64,000 nucleotides of DNA from Cornus controversa (taxonomy: Eukaryota > Streptophyta > Magnoliopsida > Cornales > Cornaceae). The notes beneath the pieces are model-generated. The model saw only the letters and a list, made by a program, of their open reading frames with translations. It made no database searches and was not told the origin of the DNA. Position numbers and translations under genes: made by a program. The DNA lies in contig CM048848.1 in the NCBI GenBank assembly GCA_026545225.1, positions 49,749,806-49,813,805 of the forward strand, given 5' to 3'. The first letter of the stretch is position 1; each line of letters starts with the position of its first letter. This document shows, in pieces, positions 34,991-48,200 of this stretch.

Positions 34991-36410
34991 AAATAGCAGG
35001 AAAGAAAAAGAAATGAAATTTATTTTTGAATATTTTAAGAGTTTGGATAGAAGGAAAAGAAATTTTTTGTGAGAGTAATTTTCTATAACCAACCAACTTT
35101 TGGATAAAAAAATTTTACAAAAAAAAAACACGAAAATTTTGATTTCTTGAGAAAGTTCTATAAATTTACAACAATGCCATTTCTTTTCTTGTAGTCCAAA
35201 CTATAAAATTGTAATTTCCTGTCACTTTATTGAAAAATTTTCATGCTAACCAAATGCATGTTAAAGAAATTTATTTTCCTTTCATTTACTTCACTTTCTC
35301 ACATGTTTTTACTTTCACTTCCCACTATTAGTTTCTAACCAACCAAACCAACCCTTAATTATTAATTATGAAGTTAAAAACAACAATGTTATTTTCTTAA
35401 AAATTGGAGTATATTTGGCCAAAAGTGGAGTGAGGATATCTCTACTCAAGATAATTATAAAGTATTGATTGTTCCTTACTCTTAGAATTAGCAAGGTCAG
35501 TTCTTAGGCAATGTTGGCCAACCAAACAATGCCTTAACTTCTCTCAAGAGCTATGTGGATTGCGACAATTGGTAAGAGTGGTAGCTAGGAGTCTTAAGAA
35601 AACCACTTTTCAATCCCTTATCCTGAAATTGAATTTAACCAAGTGATAAGATATGTCATTTTTTTGAAAGAGAACAAAAATCTGGATGAGAAGATGGTGA
35701 CCCCACAGTGACTGTGAGTTCAGAAAATCTCACGCTCACATTCTTTATTTGTAGCTAAAATGGCCTCATTTCATTCCAATTCCATGATGGCCTTGAAATC
35801 ACTCTCATTCCTTCTCACAAATAATGGCTCAATACACAAATTACAAGTCAAAACTTCACCTATCTTCCCACCATATCAAGAGGTGCTAAGCTTCAATATA
35901 TATATATATATATGCAACCCGACCATGGATTCCAATTGCTCTTTCTTAATTCAGACCTTATTTTTACTCCTTTTGAGAAATTCATGCTTGAACCTATAGT
36001 GTGTGTATATATATATATATCAAGATATATTCATCCAAGGTTTTGCATGTGAAGATGAGATATGTGTAGTGTAGCCAAGGATGACTTGCCGGGAAGCTTA
36101 ATTTCTTCATGCACACAAGAGTTTGAAGTTTCAAATGCAAATATTTCTGTGTATGTCTTTTTGTAGTATGACTAGCTATGTATATAATATGCATATGTAT
36201 ATATATACACACATATATGGTGTTGTTGTCTGAGAGTTTAAGTTTACCCAGATATCAATAGTGTACATTTCTGATCGAAATAGCCGGCAAGTTTTCATTG
36301 GCTACATGTCTATCTCATATTCACATGTTAGATCTATGATGATTATGATAATGGTGAAGACTGTGGGTGATGTTGTCATGCAGGAGTGTTACACATAAGG
36401 TAAGTTTCCT
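34972..36410. other. Gene-free stretch, possible further MITE at its left end
   Basis: CTAAGCTACATTTGGTTAGATAAAAA at about 34968 and its imperfect mirror TTTCTAACCAACCAAACCAACCCTTA near 35330-35357 may mark a MITE of about 390 bases. Beyond that the sequence is unremarkable, with (TA)n at about 35899-35914 and 36005-36020. Short plus-strand ORFs here have no recognisable protein content. Confidence 0.4.
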
Positions 36411-36414
36411 CAAA

Positions 36415-37530
36415 ATCTCATATTACATTGGTTTAATTATATTAATAATTCTTTTTTTGCAAGTTCATTAATAATTCCATTTTTTGATTCATGTTAAAAT
36501 GATTTGTAGTATATATTATACCAATTATAGTACATTTTTGAATTAGTGGAATATTAGGTGAGGGTAAGCCTCGTTCACTAATGGAAATATTTTTTATTTT
36601 TCTGTTTCTATTCCCTAAAAAGGTAAAAACAAAAACAAAAAGTATGTTAGTAAAATATTTCTGTTCTTTGTAATGAAAAATGTTTCTCATTTTTTTGGAA
36701 GGAGAAGGAAACAAAAAAAGATGTTTCTTCTGTTTCTTCAATGTAGCAGAAAAATATTCTTTCCACTATAGTAAGACTTACATAGTTAAATAATATATAA
36801 TATTAAACATAACTTTTACTATCCATGATTTTTTGCACAATTGTTTTCTTATTTACATATTATAATATTTTTCTTGTCTACTTAGGTAAATAATATATAA
36901 TAAATTAATATGATAATATATAATGTGCATAAATTATCTATATTAAAATAAAAAAACACTTTGAAAATGCTATTACTTTCATATTTTTTTAAAAAAAACA
37001 TTAACTTATAAATAATAACTCTTTATGATATACGCGTTATGTATATTATTATGATTTAACTTGTATCATTTTTTTTAATTTAATTTTCAAATATATATGA
37101 TATCAATTTTAATTTAATTTAATATTCACATATATATGATATTATACTCATGGAATACTAGTTTTGCTGAAAAGTTCTTTTGTATTGTCTAATAATTACA
37201 TATTCAAATATAAAAAAAAAATGTGTTACTAAATACTGTTTTTGCTTTTTGTTCTCGAAAATGTGAAAACAAGTTTAATGAACGTTATTTCTATTTTCTA
37301 TTTCCACTCAGAAAAAACAAGAATATATTTCTATTTTTTTCGAGTACAAAAACAAAAAACGTTTTCGCTAGTGAATGCACTATCCTTCAAATCTCATATT
37401 ATAATGATTTAATTATGTAAACTCTCTTTTACAAGTTGGTTAAGAATTCCACTTTTTTTATTCATGTTAAAATGATTTGTAATATAATATACATTTATTT
37501 ATTTATTAGTGGAGTATTAGTTATTGGTGA
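36415..37530. mobile_element. TIR element between two 150-bp direct repeats
   Basis: GTTCACTAATGGAAAT at 36573 and its imperfect mirror at 37360-37376 (TTTTCGCTAGTGAATGC) mark a TIR element of about 0.8 kb. Outside it, about 36415-36560 and 37388-37530 are direct repeats of each other (both with ATTCATGTTAAAATGATTTGTA and a TTAGTGGA(A/G)TATTAG end). That is far too long for a target duplication, so a local duplication must have occurred before or after insertion. Confidence 0.55.
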
Positions 37531-39526
37531 AAGATTACGATAGTTATGACATGTAGTGTTGCTTAACATAGACGAACTTAATTACACCTCTGATGCTAAA
37601 ACTAATAATTTTTTAATGCAAGTGATGTTTTTCTTTTTCCAATTACAAAGTAATTTTTATTCTTTTTCAATCCCTTCCTCTTTTGAATGTTGAGTAAAAT
37701 ATATATATTTTAAAAAATTTCGAAATTAAATTTAAAACATTTACATTCATAAAAATATCATTTAATTTTTGTTTTTGAATTGAAAAATGAACCTTTTAAC
37801 TGAATTAATAATAAACTAGTCTCAATAACGTCGTACCCTTACTTATTATTGTTCACTAAATGTTTATCCTTTAATTGAAATCATCTCACTTATAAAAAAA
37901 ATTGATGTTATACCTTTATATAAGCTTCTCACCCAACAAAAAAAATTCTAAAATGCCCTACAAATATCTATATTTACACACTACTTCAAATCTCCGTAAT
38001 TTTTTAGAATGTTCCACCACATGAACTTATTTTGTTTTAAAACATTCCTCAAAATACAAATCACAATTAAACCTGTAATACAGCACATTATACAGCTCTG
38101 CAGGTCTTCGGTTAAGCACTTATGTGATACTCTCAAATAATTATGTTTGTGGTGTGACATTAGCCACAACTTTAGAAAACTATGTTTAGGGTGTGACATT
38201 AGCCACAACTTTAGAAAACCAGACTAGATGATACCAATTCATAGGATGATTTTTCTTTTTAAACTCATATACAAGTTTTGAGACCCCAATAACTCAACAC
38301 AAGACCTCTAATCATGTGCACAGGCCTTGCGCTACTTTCTCTGTTTCAACATTTCTAAATTTACTAGATTCAGAAGGCAGCCATTTTACCTCATCTGCTT
38401 TTCCTAACAAGAACAAAGTCGCTAGCATATCATTTGGCAACTCTTGTGTGGAGGATATTTTAATAAAAATCATTATTTATTGTGATTTATTATATTTTAT
38501 TGCCTATTTTATTAGTGTGATAATTCCCATCATTATTTGACCATTAGAAGTTACAACTCAAGCATTATATATACGTGGTCATATTTATTTGTTAGGGGTT
38601 ACAAGAAAATATTTAATTATTTTGAGTTTGTCAATTCTCTCATATCTTCTCTCAAAAATCACTTCATTCTTGTACTTTTCATACAATATTTTTATATAAT
38701 CTTTTACGTGTTTATGGACAACAAAATGCGACTTGATTACTCTGTCTACTCTCGGACGTGCATAGAAGGACATCGTCTATAAACTCTTGGGTTGTACTTT
38801 GGAGCCGGTAGTACCGTCGTTAATATTAGCATATGGGAAGGAAGTATCGACTTTAAGACAACTAGTACGCCTTTCAATCTCAAAGATCCATTTTCTTACC
38901 TTTATCTAATCTATTTTATTTTCATATATATTATTAATGTTTGTCAATATTTGATTAATCTTTGATTATTCCTATTGTTTCTATTCTGATTGTCACATTG
39001 TTGCTCTAGTTATTGTACTCTTTGTTATTTGTATTTTATATATGCTTTAAATTTAGTATCTAGATGTCTTTTTTAGTAAATGAAAAACTCTCTTTATATT
39101 CTCTTCCTATTTAGTGAGATAAAATATAAAAATTCACAACATCTTTTACCTCTCAAGTGATTGCAACGAGACATGTTAATAGAAAATAGTCATGATTTCT
39201 GCGACTTGCATTTCACGTAAACGGGCAATCAATCTTATCAGTTTTGGATAGTTGGGCAAGAATCATGCCACTTACCAAACAAAAAAAATGCCCTTTCTTA
39301 TCACCAATACAAATATTGACAAAATGCTTCACTTCTTCTTTAAGATTTCTCCACCAACTTTTGCACCCAAGTCCTTCCTATATGTGAAAATTAGGGGCAC
39401 AACTAGTTATTTCTTAGGTTCTACCTCTGTTATTTCACAGGTACTACCTCTTTCTCCATACATTTAACCCTCCCCAAATCTTGCAACGGTGAGAGTCCGC
39501 ACACTAGATTTGCTTTTTTTTTTTCG
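37531..39526. other. Gene-free AT-rich stretch with a short tandem repeat
   Basis: No gene is supported. A 39-base unit containing GTGTGACATTAGCCACAACT and TTTAGAAAAC is present twice at 38142-38219. Several ORFs of 60-80 codons lie on both strands at 38300-38800, but they overlap each other and show no recognisable protein content. Confidence 0.45.
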
Positions 39527-39938
39527 GAAAAATTACACTGACCTCCCTTGTAAATAGGCAAAATAACAAATACCTCCTCTGTGTTTTCAAAAAAAACACT
39601 GCTCTCCATTGTTAGTATACTTTTTGTTACACTGACCCCCCTATTAGCTTTGCAGATGCGAAAATTACTAATGTCATGGTATTTTTTATTTGAAAATCCC
39701 AAAATGCCCCTATAACATATGAAATGACTAAAATACCCTCTTTTTAACATAAATTTTATGGACAATTCTACCCTTTACTCAAGCTTGAACACACACTCTC
39801 TCAAACCCTCAAATCCCACACCACCATCAACTCCCTCCTCCGACGCCACCAAACCCATCACTGATCAAAATCCAACATCCCCAAGACTCCCACCTCAACA
39901 ATCAGCCATCACGAGGACACTGACACTTGCAAAAATAT

Positions 39939-39974
39939 ATGTTCTACTTATAACACACACGTATATATATACAT

Positions 39975-40006
<32 letters not shown>

Positions 40007-40040
40007 GTATATATATACGTGTGTGTTATAAGTAGAACAT
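39939..40040. repeat. 102-bp near-perfect palindrome
   Basis: The left arm ATGTTCTACTTATAACACAC and the following ACGTATATATATAC repeat exactly on the opposite strand at the right end. The centre is pure (TA)n. It could extrude as a cruciform and is likely to be unstable in cloning or sequencing. Confidence 0.9.
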
Positions 40041-40429
40041 GTATATATCTCACACACAAAGGTGAAAAAGAGGATGTCAATTTCTCTCCCTCTGCTTCAC
40101 CGGTACACCTTCATCAAGTGAATCTTGCTTCGAAGAGGATATTAATGCTTCACTGAGTTATCACATTAGTTTCATGTTTATTTTCTTAATTACAAGTTTT
40201 ATTCCAAGATCTAGGCTTTGAATTTTTTTCCTTCAATTTGGTAACATGTTCTGTTCTTGGTTATTGTGTATGGTCACTGGAAACAATGGCCTCTATCGAA
40301 AAAAGCTCAGTTTGTTGGAAAGCCACCATGCACAACTAACCACCATCACCAAACCGAAGTCACCACCGAACCATCTCCACCATCTTCAACCTTCCACACC
40401 ACCATGCCAGACCCACCACCTAATGCACC

Positions 40430-40617
40430 ACCCACCATTGTAGAGAGAGAAAAGAAGAAGATACGAGGCCGTACACTCGCTGTCTACCGATGCGATCACC
40501 GAGTTGTCCGAACACCAGTTGACCAATCATCGTCCCCGAAGAGAGATGTAATCGAACCATTTGTGGTCGCCATACCCAAATTGAGGCATACAAAGAAAAG
40601 AGCAGCGAAGTCGCCAT
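40430..40617 (-). pseudogene. Fragment of a major facilitator transporter gene (phosphate-transporter-like)
   Basis: Minus-strand translation at about 40460-40530 gives S-G-T-M-I-G-Q-L-V-F-G-Q-L-G-D-R-I-G-R-Q-R-V-Y-G. This is the loop 2-3 signature of MFS transporters (G-x-L-x-D-R-x-G-R-x-R/K), with the GTxxGQLxFGxLGDxxGRxxVYG spacing typical of plant Pht1 phosphate transporters. Reading upstream, the frame no longer resembles membrane segments, and downstream it ends within about 20 codons. Only 60-odd residues remain of a protein that is normally over 500. It lies within the long-TIR element at 39527-41174, which suggests capture; alternatively the TIRs may flank an older pseudogene by chance. 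Confidence 0.55.
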
Positions 40618-40898
40618 AGGAGTGGAAGAGTCGCTTGTTGGGTCGGTGGTTATGGGTCAGGAGTTTTTTCTCAACTAAGATGGTGGCAGTGATCGGCAAG
40701 GATGTAGCGGTGGTGGCATTTAGGATTGTGCTAGTGGTGGCGACAGAGTAGTGTCTGACAGAAGAATAGCTTGCCGCTCTTGTCGACGCCTTTCTTGCAG
40801 GTGCAAAAGGCACAGAAGTTCTTGATGGCCTGCGAAATGGTGTCATCGTAGAGGTGACGAGTTTGCTGGCCGGAAGTTCTCTGGGTCTGGGTTTTGTG

Positions 40899-40929
<31 letters not shown>

Positions 40930-41174
40930 GCATGTGTCTGTTGTAAGAGATGGAGATGATAAATATTCGGTTAATGTGATAAGGTTAGTTTGGTAATTTA
41001 ATATTACAAAGCTTTTTCAAATAAAAAATATTAAAACGTACGTGGGCATATTTGTCATTTTACCATTTTGGGTGTCTGACAACTCTGACAGAGGAGGTCA
41101 GTGTTATTTTTAAAAACATAGGGAATATTTGTTATTTCGCCTATTTACAGAAAGGTCAGTGTAATTTTTTTTTT

Positions 41175-42239
41175 GATCGGTGCAGGGTAATAAAACAAGA
41201 AGTTTTTTAAAATTGTTTTGAGCCCAAACAGATCATATAAATCATCCTGAGTTGCTTTTAGGGCCACTACTAAAAAGTATGGCTTATGAGTTAGCTTAGT
41301 TTTACTACATCTCCAAGGATTGTGTGATCCTCACTTTTCTCCTATATATAATCACAGAGAAATAAAGAAAACATTGGACATTCATTCATCAAGTAGGAAA
41401 TTCCAAATTTTGCAAGGCATGAATAATTCAATCCCAATTTGTTTTGTTAAATTTCATTATAATATCAATTTTCATAATACATTTGGGTAGCATACCCTCT
41501 CTTTGTATGGCTTCTCAGGACTCTTTTACTGGAATTATACAATTTGAATTATTCTCTATAAATGTAAGATATGTGCTTCATTGATAACAATTTTACAATT
41601 ATTGAAATTTTTGTGCCCCCATTCAACCGTAACAAACCCAATCTCATAGAAGATTAGATGTCTAAATCAACATTATCATCCCATCCACATCCATATTGGC
41701 AACCTCACTTTCCTTCCTGAAAATTTATATTTGCTTCTGTTGTTTCTACTATAAGGCATCATCATTTCATTAATGGAGTTAATTACATTAATTTACTAGT
41801 TTGTTTGCTTGTTTGGTTATATCTTGTGATATGAAAAGTTTTTTTCCAATCACCATTCACCAATGGTCGTAATAAGAGATTAAGGCAAGGGCGACAATGA
41901 TGATTTTAACTTTTTTTTTTTTTTGGTTGGATTACACATTCTTTTGATTGCACATATTGAGATCAAAGAAGATGAAATGGGCAAACAAAAATGGTCTGTT
42001 AAATTACACCTACTAGATTGTGTTACAAACCGCCGTCTACTTTTCTGCTATGAGCTGTGCTCTTCGTGCTCATCTCTCGTTTGAATCATTCTCGTCAAAA
42101 TTGAAAATTTTACTTCTCTTCTGCTGCTCCCCAGTTCAGTACGAGTGCAGGCAGTAAAGCTTCTAAAAGGAGGTCTTGCCATTGCTCTCCACTTGTAGCT
42201 TTGGATCAAATGGACGAATTCAATTCCATCATTCTTTTA
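41175..42239. other. Sequence downstream of APC2, including its probable 3' UTR
   Basis: No gene is recognised. Minus-strand sequence just below 42240 should hold the APC2 3' UTR and polyadenylation region, but I cannot place the cleavage site. The rest is AT-rich with a T-run at about 41911-41925. Confidence 0.4.
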
Positions 42240-45200
42240 TCACTTCTTCAGAAAGTACATTCCATCTCTTAGTTCCAACTTCTCTTCCGCAGCTAAACCA
42301 GATAAGAAGCTTTGCAGCTGTTGGAGTGACTTGTCATAAGGAGGATCGGCTACGCAAAACATCTGGAGGAACATTTTAACCATTCTTGTGATTATAATAA
42401 TGTTCCTAGACGAATAACTATTGTGGGGCCTGATAGTAACAACCATTTTTACCTTGAGAGTATTATGAATCCGATCCAATGTCATGCTGCCGAAATTTGT
42501 AAGCATCCCAGTGATAAATTTCTACAACCAAAACCAAAAGTCCTCAGACATAACAACATACAAACTTTGACACACATCTCATCTAGTATCTTTAACCCAG
42601 AAGTCAAATGGTTTTCAGAATTGTTTAAATTGCATAGTTTCTGAAGAATTCTTAAGGTTTACCTAACTGAGACACAGAATTTATGTCGTGTGATCTCTTT
42701 TGTACATCCCCAAAGCGAAGGAAGGCAAGTTAACGTGCAAAGTTTCTGAAGACACCCAGAGGCTATTTCCAAACCCCCCCTCCCCCCATAAAACAAAAAC
42801 CCCAATGGAGATGTTGACCTTCTCTCTTTCTACCAATACTGAATTTTTTATGCTCATTTCAGTTTTTACTTTCAAAATATTTATGTTGTGATTTCTTTTG
42901 TAGATCCCCAAAGCGAAGGAAGGCAAGTTAAGGCATCAATTTTAACCTCTTCTTACCTCCCTTCTCCTAAAGGTATTCAACTCGGAGCATTTACTTGTTT
43001 GGGGACTAATTTTGAAGGAATTAGTGTACTTTGAACTTCCCTTTCAGATCTTATTCTAGATAAAGAATTTGTATCCTTTCAGTTTGGGATCAAGTTCAAA
43101 TTACATAAATTTTGTCTAATTTACCAATGGATGATTTGTTAGAGATATGTCTCAAGTGTGACTTTAATGCGCTCTTGGTGAGTACCAACGGACTAGTTCT
43201 TAAAAATGGGCTCGTTTCAGTGTAAGTGGAACTCTAATTCATATTAACGTTTTTATGCAGCATTTGATCAAAAGCAATTTTGGTCTATGGGCATCAAGTG
43301 GTAAAATGAGACGTTGTGGCAACATAAATATTTTGAGTGCTTGGAAACCTATTAAATTTGACTTGGTCCATTACGTTCAACATGAAATGCAAGGTTTGGA
43401 ACTGTATCATAATGATCATCAGAAATGAAATGCAAATGAGGTTTAAAAGAATAGATAAATGATATCACAAACTCAGGAGTTACTTCAAAAGACCTAAAGA
43501 ACCTTTCAGCATACATACTAAAAGCAAAACAACAATAATCAGACAACATACCTCATACACAGTCATTTCTTTATGCAGCTGATCCTCAATGGAGGCCACT
43601 GATCTCTCACCATCCTCATCACCAACTAGAAGCTCATCACAGCTACCACTGCTAACACCAGGTTTACTAGAGTCGGCAATGCTATCCACCAGGGTAAATA
43701 TGTGGTCGTTAGAATCATCTCCAAATGATTCTGCAAGAATTCCCTGGGTGACCGTGAAACAAACAAACAGAACATGATAGTTAATCATATGCTATTTTAA
43801 TTTTTAGCCCTATTGAAGTATTGATAATCATGACAAGTATTTCAAATCAAATTTTATAAAAACAAATGACCCTATTTGAGCAATCAAAAGACAAAATGCT
43901 AATGTTTTCATCATTCAAAATGACCATACGAACTGATTTGGCCATAATTTGGCAAATAAAAGCTAAAGGAAAACAACCCAAGGAACTGGCAGTGATTTGG
44001 CTGCTTAAATCTGGAAGTTCCTTAATGCTATTTTATTAGTCATTGGGATCACAATGGGTTATGGCCTTTTTTGGGCCAATGGTCAGTTTAACATAAAAGG
44101 CTTTGAAAAAAGAAGGTTCATGTCAGGCAGACATTTAAAGTTTCAAAGCAAAAAACATCAAACTATGTGCCAATTTTACATCTCCAAGAGAAAAGAGAAG
44201 GATTTTAGTTACAGCTACAAGTAAATTGCATAAAATGTTAGAATGAGTATAACTAACCTTGCTTATCCAGAAATTTATTCTGCGATTAAGTACGTCCGCA
44301 GGTATCCCAATAGCAGCTGCAAGATTCTTAGAGGTCCAGCTGAAAGTATATAGTATAGATTCTGTTCAACTGTATACAAATAACAAAACGTATTGAGGTG
44401 GTTCACAAGGTTACCTTGTTTGATCTTGAAATTGCATAATAATTGACGCATGCACAGGAGCCACCGCAAACTGCAGTGCACTATCTTCAAATTGCAACTC
44501 CAACTAAAATGGAACGACCACAACAAAAATAGTCAATGTTGTTTGCTGAAGCAAGGAGTAACCGATGGTGTTTGGTGAGGCAGGGAGTGTAAAAGGATGA
44601 AATTTGTTTTAATTTTCCATATTGGGAAACCAAACTTAAGTAAAAATATAAGTTTAGGACAAACAAAGAGTTGCAGCATATAAACTTTGAAGTGCCTAAC
44701 CTTGACTGTACCAAGGTTTTTCTTCCACAGTAGCTTCCGAGGGGTCTTGATTTCATTAAATCTTTTCGCATAATCACTTAGCAGCTCATCCACAGGCCCA
44801 GGTATGTTAATGGTTTCATCCTGCAATTTCTCTTCAAGGTTTTTTACAGTGTAACAAAAACTTGTTCACAAAGATCAATGAAACCATTCTGAAACAAAAT
44901 TAAGAAGCAGAAATACATGAATGAAGTTCCCGCCATTTCCTTGTGAGCTCAATTTAAGTAATAGAAGTATTTCATATAAACAAAGTAGATATAATATTAT
45001 ATTTTTCATGAAAAAATGTGAAAATCGTGATAGTTTTGCTTGAACCTGCCTGATATCAGTAACTTGAGTAAGATTTTCAAAATTTTATCCAATGGATACC
45101 ACTACATGCCATTATCATTTCCCCAACTCCTGTTCTCAGTTAACAGTATGTATACTGAAAAATATTGTTTTCCTACCTGGATGGGGGGCCAGAAATTTGA

Positions 45201-48200
45201 AGATATGATTGTAGCATTCAGAATAGCCAGAGATACACCATTCTCCCCTAACTCACCACCTGTGTTCCAATTACAAAAAGTTACTTGCAAAGCTTCAAGA
45301 AATATACACTAGTAAAGTAAAAATGGTCTTTATCATGATTGCAAGAGTTAGCATAAGGCTACCCATAAAGGCTGAAAAGCTTAAAAATATAATAAAAAGA
45401 AGAATAAATAAATAATACCTGTTTGAGAAGGCTGGTTTATGGTTGCTTTTATATTGGTGTTTGTCCTTTTCGAATCAATCAGATCATTGAGCATAATCTC
45501 ACACCTCTGCATGCTGCTCTCTCCAAAATGTATCTGGGAAATGAAAATACAAACTGGATACTATGCATTAAGCTGAAACCAACAGGACACTAAAAGAACT
45601 CCAATTAAGTGCCGCCGGCAAACTCAAATGAAACTGACATAGATCACAAACTTCTATATATAACCCACCTACCTTAAGCAGTTCCAAAGTACGTATTTCT
45701 GAGTCAATATCATAATCAGATTTGTTCAGAAGCTTTTCAGCTAGCATAACATGATATTCATTAACTAGCTGATCCTTTGAACCAATTATGCCAACAATCA
45801 TTCCAAGTATGTCAACCTTCCTTCGATTCCTGCTACCCTTCATGGGGTCAGCCTCTACAGGGTCAGGCTCCCAGCTGAAAGGATTCAATTCAATTACAAA
45901 AACATGTCATGCTTTTAACATGGTAAGCAAAAGTTCATACTCTCTGGTCATCTTAACTCAACTCAATTTAGCATTTTCCCAACTGTTCGCATCAGCTACA
46001 TGAATCGTGTTACATCATTCCGCTTTAAGGCCATAACTAACTCATACCACATACTATCATATCTTTCCTAACTATCTCAATCAATGTTAATTTTGGTCTT
46101 TCCCAAGCATTACCCTCAATAAAATCAACGCCACTTTTCCTAACCTGCGCAATTACATGCTCATCCTCATGTGTATACAAATTGAATTACTTTGTCCACA
46201 TGCATGATAACATACACATACCGTTGGGCATTTATCCATGCTTGTTTGTCGTCAGTGTTGATGTCATCATCAATGCTAGTGTTCTCCTGATTTTCTTCAT
46301 CTCTATTTAATTCTTCAAGAAGGCTATCCCCAGTATTTCCAGGTCCATTGGGATTCCCACCACCATCAGTAAGCATGGTCACGATGCATTTAATGGTGTC
46401 CTTCCTGCCCTTTAGGTATTCCCTTATTGGTTCACCAACTGCTTCAAGAAAAACACCAGCTGGATCAATTGTCCGAAGTGCTTTAATGGTTGAAACATAT
46501 TGGTGCAATATGTCATTGGTTGATGCACCAGCTGTAAGCAGACGGTATCGCAGTGCAGAGATAAATGAATCAACCAGCTTTGAATGCTGTCCAGTATATT
46601 CAAGACATTGTTTCAAGTCTTCGATAGCAGGAGAACTGCAAATTCATAACAATTATATGTGAAATTAATAGTTTTACTACACACACAAAAACTAGGTAAA
46701 GTTAATAACTCTCTCTCTCTCTCTCCCTTTTGCTTCTACTAATTGACTAAGGGAAAAGAAACTAGTCCATGCCCTAGATAGAAACTGCAATATGATTTGT
46801 ATTAACGCCACATATTGCAACCCCAATAGAAATTCCAGAAAGTGCTTACATATAGGGAAATGAATCATTCAGAATTACACGAGGCACAATTTAAAAAAAA
46901 TACGTAACATACAGCCAGAGGCCTCCAACACCAAAAAAAAAAAAAAAAAAAAAAGAAAAAAGAACCATCCCAAATAATTTGGTAACACATACAAATGTGC
47001 TATATATCCCTCTTGCTCAATTCAAATATACAATGATAAACGATAGAACTACACTAGAATTTGTTAGAATTAAAAATAAATGGCTGCATAAAGTTTGTTC
47101 CTGTGCTATGTATCAGTGTTAATGCATGCCAAAAAGACCAACATTATTAGCATGGCCACAGTAAAGAATTTTGGTTTTCCAGATTACTGTCAAAGACTAA
47201 TACCTAAATTAAACTCCCAAGTAAAAAAAATAGTGTCACTACTGAAATACATTAAAATTCTCACCATACTTGTATCTACATAAATCTTTCTGATAAAAGA
47301 CTCGTGAAGGAAGCATGTCCAGTGCAGAATTTCAATACTCAGTTACCAAGACTAACAGATACTTCTTGTTAAAAATGTGGTAGAACATCATTTACAATGC
47401 AAAAGAATTACCTGTCAGGATAATCCACAATAATCTCAAAAAGTTTGGCTATTCTTAAATCTTGCAATGTTTCATAAGCAAAATACTCTAGCCGCAACTG
47501 CCATCTAACAAGTCCTTCAGAGGGTGTGTCAGTTCCAGGATAGCATGAAGATGGGTGTAATGCCAAAGGTGATTTCAGACCAGAAGAAGGGCCATCATAA
47601 CTAACAGAGTCACCGAGATAAGCAAGAAGTGCATGCAAGAACTGAAGGGGCACAGCCTGTTTGATATACTTCCCAATATTATAAGACGTTCATTATCCAA
47701 GATTGTGTGGCAAAAAGCAAGGATTAGGAACAGAATAAAAGTAAACCATAATGTGTTCACAACTTATATATAATACATCTATTTGCAATTTTAGCATTAC
47801 AATACATGGGAGAATTGAATAATCATATTTGGGCACTTGCAGTAGTCCCTTTAAGTTAATTAAAGATGTTACTAGGCATAAACTACTTAATGTAATTTAT
47901 AGTACGATATGATCTATGGTACATGGACTCTTCAAAAGTAGTTGAAGCACCCATGTCGGACACACTATACTTGGACATGGGTATGGGATATGTGTCCGAC
48001 ACTTTTGGTAGGACATGCACCTAAAAAACATATCCAACGATTCAATTTTATTATATTATTGCTTCAAAACGAGTGAAATGCCTAAATTAAACACTACGTA
48101 ACATAAAGAAATTAATTTACTCTATAAAATTAAAAAATATTAGATAAGATGAATATTTAGCAGTGTCTATGTGCTCTTTAGTTGGAGAATTTGATGTGTC

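Larger units (their letters stand above)
39527..41174. mobile_element. Long-TIR element carrying a transporter gene fragment (Pack-MULE-like)
   Basis: The left arm from about 39527 (AAAAATTACACTGACCTCCC, GTAAATAGGC, AAATAACAAATA) is mirrored by the right arm ending at about 41174 over about 95 bases. The arms are diverged from one another, so insertion is not recent. The interior, unlike the other foldbacks here, is GC-richer and contains codon-like sequence, including an MFS transporter fragment on the minus strand at 40430-40617 and a 102-bp palindrome at 39939-40040. No transposase is present. No clean 9-bp target duplication is visible, so the Mutator assignment is by analogy with the elements at 19915 and 59930. 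Confidence 0.6.
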
